DNA of 22,087 nt from a virus: positions 1-22,087 of IMG/VR virus record IMGVR_UViG_3300020430_000991. One strand, written 5' to 3'. Shown piece after piece: positions 18,407 through 22,087 of this stretch. The notes under the pieces were generated by a model. That model was not told the origin of the DNA, ran no database searches, and saw only the letters and a program-made list of their open reading frames with translations. Positions within the stretch are counted from its first letter, which is position 1; every line of letters starts with the position of its first letter. A program made the translations under genes and the position numbers.

Positions 18407-19657
18407 ATGATGGACACAATGGAAAAAACAAAGATTACACCAGAAGAATACAAAAGACTAAAAGCAGAAGTAATAGACAAGATAGTGGTTGCAAGAGTTG
18501 GTTTACTTTTAAGACATCCATTTTTTGGCAACATGGCAACAAGATTGCAGATACAAGAATGTGATGAATGGTGTCCTACTGCGGCAACTGATGGAAGAAA
18601 CTTATTTTACAATGTTGACTTCTTTAGCAAACTATCCAATAAAGAAATAGAATTCGTAATTGCACATGAAATACTTCATTGTGTATTTGACCACATGACA
18701 AGACGTGAAGATAGGGATCCACAACTTCATAATATTGCTTGTGATTATATTGTAAACAATACATTAGTTAGAGACAACATCGGCGATAAGCCTAAAGACA
18801 TACAAATTTTCCAAGACTTCAAATATGATGGCTGGACTTCAGAAGCAGTGTATGATGATATCTACAAAAAAGGTAAAGAGAAAATGAAGCAACTTGGAAA
18901 ACTTTTAGATGAACACATTGACTGGGAAAAAGATAACACTCCTGGCGGTGGTGACAAGAAAGATAAAGATGGCAAAGGCAAACAACAACCTACATATTCT
19001 AAAGAAGAACTAGAAAAAATTAAAGATGAAATTAAAGATTCAATGTTACAGGCGGCACAAACTGCTGGAGCAGGAAATTTGCCTAAAGAAGTCGAAAGAG
19101 TTATTAAACAATTTACAGAGCCTAAAATGAATTGGAGAGAAGTGCTACAAACACAAATACAAAGTGTAATAAAAAATGATTACACATTTACTAGACCAAG
19201 TAGAAAAGCATGGCACACAGGAGCAATATTACCAGGCACAAAAAATGATGAAACAATAGATGTGTGTGTTGCAATAGACACTTCAGGATCTATTAGAGAT
19301 GAACAAGTAAAAGTATTTTTAGGAGAAATACAAAACATTATGTCGCAGTATGCAGATTACAATATTAAGATTTGGTGCTTTGATACTGAAGTACACAATG
19401 AACAAGATTATACTCCACATGATGACAGTTTAGAAAATTACAAGATTGCTGGAGGTGGCGGTACAGATTTTATGGCTAATTGGGAATACATGAAAGAACA
19501 TGGCATAGAGCCTAAAAAGTTTATTATGTTTACTGATGGTTATACTTGGGACTCTTGGGGAGATCCTGAATACTGTGACACAGTTTTTGTTGTGCATGAA
19601 CATCACGATAAAAATTTAGAAGCACCTTTTGGAGTCACAGTAAGATATGATGAATAA
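18407..19657 (+). CDS. Metallopeptidase-VWA protein, partner of the MoxR ATPase (DUF2201-like)
   Basis: A 416-residue two-domain protein. The N-terminal domain has FVIAHEILHCVFDHM (84-97) with the HExxH zinc motif (H87, E88, H91), and D113 in HNIACDYIVNN as likely third ligand. A Lys/Asp/Gly-rich linker (about 175-200) follows. The C-terminal VWA domain has VCVAIDTSGSIRDE with the MIDAS D291-x-S-x-S295 and GGGGTDF plus FTDGYTW further on. This is the DUF2201 architecture that pairs with MoxR ATPases in bacteria. The true start may be any of three in-frame ATGs (18407, 18410, 18419); none has a good ribosome site. Function is probably to process or remodel a client protein with the ATPase. Confidence 0.85.
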   Translation: MMDTMEKTKITPEEYKRLKAEVIDKIVVARVGLLLRHPFFGNMATRLQIQECDEWCPTAATDGRNLFYNVDFFSKLSNKEIEFVIAHEILHCVFDHMTRREDRDPQLHNIACDYIVNNTLVRDNIGDKPKDIQIFQDFKYDGWTSEAVYDDIYKKGKEKMKQLGKLLDEHIDWEKDNTPGGGDKKDKDGKGKQQPTYSKEELEKIKDEIKDSMLQAAQTAGAGNLPKEVERVIKQFTEPKMNWREVLQTQIQSVIKNDYTFTRPSRKAWHTGAILPGTKNDETIDVCVAIDTSGSIRDEQVKVFLGEIQNIMSQYADYNIKIWCFDTEVHNEQDYTPHDDSLENYKIAGGGGTDFMANWEYMKEHGIEPKKFIMFTDGYTWDSWGDPEYCDTVFVVHEHHDKNLEAPFGVTVRYDE

Positions 19658-19941
19658 TGCTACACAAAACAAACACACCTAATCCACTTAATTTTTTTAA
19701 CGTAAGACGTTTTAAAAAGAAACCAAAAAATCTACGATGCGAAAGATACAACTTTGAATCAGATGAACTGGGAGAAAGAGTTGTAAACTGGATTGACGAA
19801 AATTTAAAAAGTAGATATTATTTTGGTAGACATCTTGTTTTAGATAACGATTCCAAATTCCAATATGTTTTTTTGGTAGGATTTGAATCTAGCAAAGAAA
19901 TGTCCATATTCAATTTGAGCTGTCCATTTATTAATCAATAG
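19657..19941 (+). CDS. Hypothetical basic protein (94 aa)
   Basis: A 94-residue protein whose ATG overlaps the previous stop (TAATG). The N-terminus is basic (NVRRFKKKPKNLRCERYNF), followed by GERVVNWIDENLKSRYYF and a strand-rich end with YVFLVGFE. The length and charge suggest a small nucleic-acid- or protein-binding domain. No family is recognised. It may be translated with the VWA protein, but it could also belong to a separate module. Confidence 0.6.
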   Translation: MLHKTNTPNPLNFFNVRRFKKKPKNLRCERYNFESDELGERVVNWIDENLKSRYYFGRHLVLDNDSKFQYVFLVGFESSKEMSIFNLSCPFINQ

Positions 19942-19951
19942 TAAATATTTC

Positions 19952-19960
19952 TGTTATAAC
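19952..19960 (+). promoter_or_regulatory. Possible extended -10 promoter upstream of the 19993 gene
   Basis: TGTTATAAC (19952-19960) has the TGn plus TATAAC form of an extended -10; a recognisable -35 is absent. GTAAATA (19941-19947) nearby is a weak late-type alternative. Either could start transcription for the genes from 19993 onward. Confidence 0.3.
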
Positions 19961-19992
19961 AAAGTCTAAATTAAAGAAGGAGACATATCGAT

Positions 19993-20292
19993 ATGACAGA
20001 TAAAACAAAAAGTGCTCCACAACCAGCACAGGCAACTGCACCAGCAGGTACTCAAGCACCCGCGGCAGATTTGACTGTACAGGATTTGGGAGTAATTAGA
20101 TCAATTATTGATGTGGCGTCAACTAGAGGTGCGTTCAAGGCAAATGAAATGCAGGCTGTTGGAGCAACTTACAATAAACTAGAAGCATTTTTAAAAATTG
20201 TTGAAGCACAACAAAAAGATGCGGCTGGTAAAAAAACTGAAACTGGATCTGTGAACACAATCAAAGATGCAGGTACATCGGAGAAAAAATAA
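19993..20292 (+). CDS. Ala/Pro-rich N-terminus plus small helical domain, conserved-type phage protein (99 aa)
   Basis: A 99-residue protein. Residues 1-26 are low complexity (Ala, Pro, Gln, Thr), then the folded part runs DLTVQDLGVIRSIIDVAS (about 26-43), followed by GAFKANEMQAVGATYNKLEAFL (about 46-67), two helices. The end is polar and probably disordered. AAGAAGGAG lies about ten bases before the ATG. From memory the folded part is common to many T4-like marine phages. It overlaps the next gene (TAATG). It may be a structural or assembly protein, because it is in the block before a tail-fibre gene. Confidence 0.7.
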   Translation: MTDKTKSAPQPAQATAPAGTQAPAADLTVQDLGVIRSIIDVASTRGAFKANEMQAVGATYNKLEAFLKIVEAQQKDAAGKKTETGSVNTIKDAGTSEKK

Positions 20293-20858
20293 TGGCCGAC
20301 ACAAAACACGTAGGTAGAATCAAAGGCAGTAACGAAAAAGTTGCGGTGGTCTACCGAACTATTCCAGGAGACAGTAAATCTGCTCTTGTAATAAGAACTG
20401 CAAAACTAGAAGAAGGAGATCATGACGGTTTAATGAGAATAATTGAATCTAATGAAGCACAAACTTCTAACGAATTGTATCAAGCATTAGAAAGAAGTCC
20501 GTTACCATCGGGCGAAAATGCTTTGCCTAAATTTTTCAAAAACGGAAATTTAGAAAAGATTTCAACTTCAGAAGTTGAGATGGTACAAAATCCTCAGTCT
20601 ATTGTTCAATTAAGTGATTTGAACAGAATGATTGCTGATCAAAAAGGCGTATCAGTAGACGATTTGGCTGTCAAAGCCGACGCCGCTGAAGCGATATCTG
20701 TGAACACTGCTGAAGGTGTAAAGCCTCAAGACAGCAAGGTATTAACAGATGAACAGATTGCATCACGTATGAGAAGCGATGCAGATAGACTGTACAAGGA
20801 AGCCGCTAAATTAAGGAAGGAAGCGGAAGACCTTTCCCCAACTAAGAAAAAGTCTTAA
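20292..20858 (+). CDS. Conserved-type phage hypothetical protein (188 aa)
   Basis: A 188-residue protein. The N-terminal half is beta-rich (VAVVYRTIPGDSKSALVIRT, residues about 18-37) and continues through GLMRIIESNEAQTSNELYQAL. The C-terminal third is helical and charged (ASRMRSDADRLYKEAAKLRKEA), with a Lys-rich end. The pattern suggests a small globular domain plus a coiled coil. It is the middle of a three-gene group and overlaps the gene before it. Similar proteins are in T4-like marine phages from memory. A virion role is plausible but unproven. Confidence 0.7.
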   Translation: MADTKHVGRIKGSNEKVAVVYRTIPGDSKSALVIRTAKLEEGDHDGLMRIIESNEAQTSNELYQALERSPLPSGENALPKFFKNGNLEKISTSEVEMVQNPQSIVQLSDLNRMIADQKGVSVDDLAVKADAAEAISVNTAEGVKPQDSKVLTDEQIASRMRSDADRLYKEAAKLRKEAEDLSPTKKKS

Positions 20859-20861
20859 ATT

Positions 20862-21197
20862 GTGGAAACTGTCGCTGTGGTACGTTTTAGTAAAGGCAAG
20901 TTGCCTAAACAGGTAGTCAATGAATGGCCCGAAATTTTCGGAGATGTAGAAGTTTCGGCTATACCTGTTCAATATCTCAAAAGCATTAACGTAACATTTA
21001 AAGATGGCAAGAAATGGGAGGTGCGTATGAAACCCAACAAGAAGAACGTTTCTGCCAAAGAATTAGAGGCTACCATCAATGAAATGTTCATTCACTACAA
21101 AGACGCTATAAAAACCGTGGATTTTAGGCTGGATGTAAGCAAGGTTAAAGCAGATATTAGTACTAGAACCAAGAAGTTTATTAAGAAGAACAAATAA
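20862..21197 (+). CDS. Conserved-type phage hypothetical protein (111 aa), GTG start
   Basis: A 111-residue protein starting at GTG 20862, four bases after the previous stop; no ATG lies nearby in frame. METVAVVRFSKGKLPKQVV leads into a strand-helix domain with SINVTFKDGKKWEVRM and ATINEMFIHYKDAI, and a Lys-rich C-terminal end. Size and order suggest a partner of the two genes before it. No function is known to me. The late-type motifs for the following gene overlap its stop codon. Confidence 0.7.
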   Translation: METVAVVRFSKGKLPKQVVNEWPEIFGDVEVSAIPVQYLKSINVTFKDGKKWEVRMKPNKKNVSAKELEATINEMFIHYKDAIKTVDFRLDVSKVKADISTRTKKFIKKNK

Positions 21198-21210
21198 ATA
21201 CAGATAAATA
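21193..21210 (+). promoter_or_regulatory. T4-late-type promoter motifs before the tail-fibre-like gene
   Basis: AATAAATA (21193-21200) and GATAAATA (21203-21210), 10 bases apart, resemble the T4 late -10 (TATAAATA). The second is well placed to give a start near 21217, just before AGGAG (21219-21223) and the ATG at 21233. A late structural gene follows, as expected. Confidence 0.55.
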
Positions 21211-21232
21211 AACATACTAGGAGCATATCTAA

Positions 21233-22087
21233 ATGGCATTACAGTTAAGAAGAGGAACTAACGCAGAACGAGGAGCAATAACACCTGCATTGGGTGAACT
21301 CGTTTACGTAACAGATTACAGCACGGCGGGAGTTGCACCTCTTTTTATAGGTGACGGAGTAACTGTTGGCGGTAATCCAGTTGGTGCTTCTGCATTAAGT
21401 TTCACAGGAATAGCAGGTAATGTAACACCTGATCAAGACAGCACTAGAGATTTAGGAACTACTGGTGATAGATGGGCAAATGCTTTTATTGATGATATCA
21501 CAGTAACCAATACAGTCACAGGTAATGTAACAGGTGATTTAAATGGTAACGTAACAGGTAATGTGACTGGTAACGTAACAGGAACAGTAACAGGTTCAAC
21601 TGTAGGTCACGTGGTTGGTTCAGTGTTCGGAGACGATTCAACACAAATAATTGATGGTGACAATAAAAATATTTCAAACATTAACAATATAAACTTCAAC
21701 ACAGGTCCTGGAACAGGTCTAAATGAAGTTTATCAAATCAATGTAGATAGTGCTAGTAACCAAGTAAGAATTGGTCACAGCCAGGATGATGAATTTGGTA
21801 GATTAACTTTTACCAGAGTTAAAGCAGTTGGCACAATACCAGTAAACGAATCTGTTGGTAGAGTGCTTTGGACAAAAACTGAAAATAACGCCGACACAAA
21901 TTTTGGTGTAATAACTTGTAGCCAAAACCAAATGGTATTATCTGTGGACGATGGCGTACATGGATTTTCAAAAGTATTAAGAGTACATAAATCAGGTAAA
22001 GTAGACGTAAATGGTGATTTAAATGTAGAACCAGCGGCTGAGTTCAGTGTAAACGGTATTGCTTTACTAACACCACAAACTGGTGCT
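21233..22087 (+). CDS. Tail-fibre-like virion protein, N-terminal part (3' end outside window)
   Basis: An open frame from the ATG at 21233 (AGGAG nine bases upstream) to the window edge, 285 codons so far. It starts MALQLRRGTNAERGAITP and continues GELVYVTDY, a beginning typical of phage fibre and appendage proteins that attach to the baseplate or neck. A LFIGDGVTVGG segment follows, then a tandem repeat of the four-residue unit NVTG (about residues 95-120), then beta-rich sequence with VDVNGDLNVEPAAEF near the edge, like a fibre shaft. No trimerisation or receptor-binding end is seen because it is truncated. It is behind a late-type promoter. Confidence 0.75.
   Translation, partial: MALQLRRGTNAERGAITPALGELVYVTDYSTAGVAPLFIGDGVTVGGNPVGASALSFTGIAGNVTPDQDSTRDLGTTGDRWANAFIDDITVTNTVTGNVTGDLNGNVTGNVTGNVTGTVTGSTVGHVVGSVFGDDSTQIIDGDNKNISNINNINFNTGPGTGLNEVYQINVDSASNQVRIGHSQDDEFGRLTFTRVKAVGTIPVNESVGRVLWTKTENNADTNFGVITCSQNQMVLSVDDGVHGFSKVLRVHKSGKVDVNGDLNVEPAAEFSVNGIALLTPQTGA
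21499..21600 (+). repeat. Degenerate 12-bp tandem repeat encoding NVTG units
   Basis: Units of the form GGTAAYGTAACA repeat about six to eight times, some with point changes, encoding repeated NVTG/TVTG tetrapeptides. Such short repeats in fibre genes allow slippage and length change. Confidence 0.75.

Noticed and set aside
1-22087. CRISPR array, tRNA genes, insertion sequences or integrase
   Set aside because: No regularly spaced repeats, no complete cloverleaf and no transposase or recombinase motif were seen.

Overview
The window looks like a piece of the genome of a T4-like marine myovirus (tailed phage), or a contig of one. Every gene is on the + strand. Genes overlap by ATGA or TAATG junctions, or are separated by only a few bases. 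Base composition is strongly AT-rich. Several proteins are recognisable T4-type replication proteins: the C-terminal part of family B DNA polymerase gp43, a DexA-like exonuclease, a gp45-type sliding clamp and a T4 RNase H/FEN-type nuclease. Many small unknown proteins resemble, from memory only, conserved hypotheticals of T4-like cyanophages and pelagiphages. No photosynthesis gene is present, so I cannot choose between a cyanobacterial, SAR11 or other marine host.

Layout. (A) 1-1974: polymerase C-terminus, dexA, and the sliding clamp behind a perfect sigma70-type promoter. (B) 1994-7616: dpdA (a TGT-like 7-deazaguanine transglycosylase), a small basic protein, a Gfo/Idh/MocA oxidoreductase, a zinc-type MDR dehydrogenase, an unknown 175-residue protein, a T-fold (QueD-like) protein, a small membrane protein and a GT-B glycosyltransferase. 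(C) 7609-11401: ClpP-like protease, MBD4/EndoIII-like DNA glycosylase, two small proteins, a phosphoribosyltransferase, a HIT-like protein, a 25-residue membrane microprotein and two tandem SGNH hydrolases. (D) 11425-13327: small protein, folE, a 35-residue membrane microprotein and queE. (E) 13380-17099: hypothetical proteins, a 2OG-Fe(II) oxygenase-like protein, RNase H and more conserved small proteins. (F) 17100-17222: an intergenic region with a perfect DnaA-box sequence, a palindrome, direct repeats and a promoter. (G) 17223-19941: a MoxR-type AAA+ ATPase and a metallopeptidase-VWA partner. (H) 19993-22087: three small proteins, then the start of a tail-fibre-like structural protein behind T4-late-type promoter motifs.

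How the genes fit together. FolE, the QueD-like protein, QueE and DpdA together suggest that the phage makes 7-deazaguanine precursors and inserts them into its DNA. QueC is not in this window. The sugar/dehydrogenase/glycosyltransferase genes next to dpdA could act on the base or on the cell surface; the sequence does not decide this.

The most unexpected signals are at the level of words. By eye I find no GCAGC or GCTGC (GCWGC) in 22 kb, while about 24 GCSGC sites are present. The 4-base palindrome AGCT occurs only once, against about 130 GCT trinucleotides. Both suggest strong selection against restriction or modification targets. QueE also carries an unusual 38-residue segment inside its radical-SAM cysteine motif. 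All family assignments come from reading motifs; no search was run.
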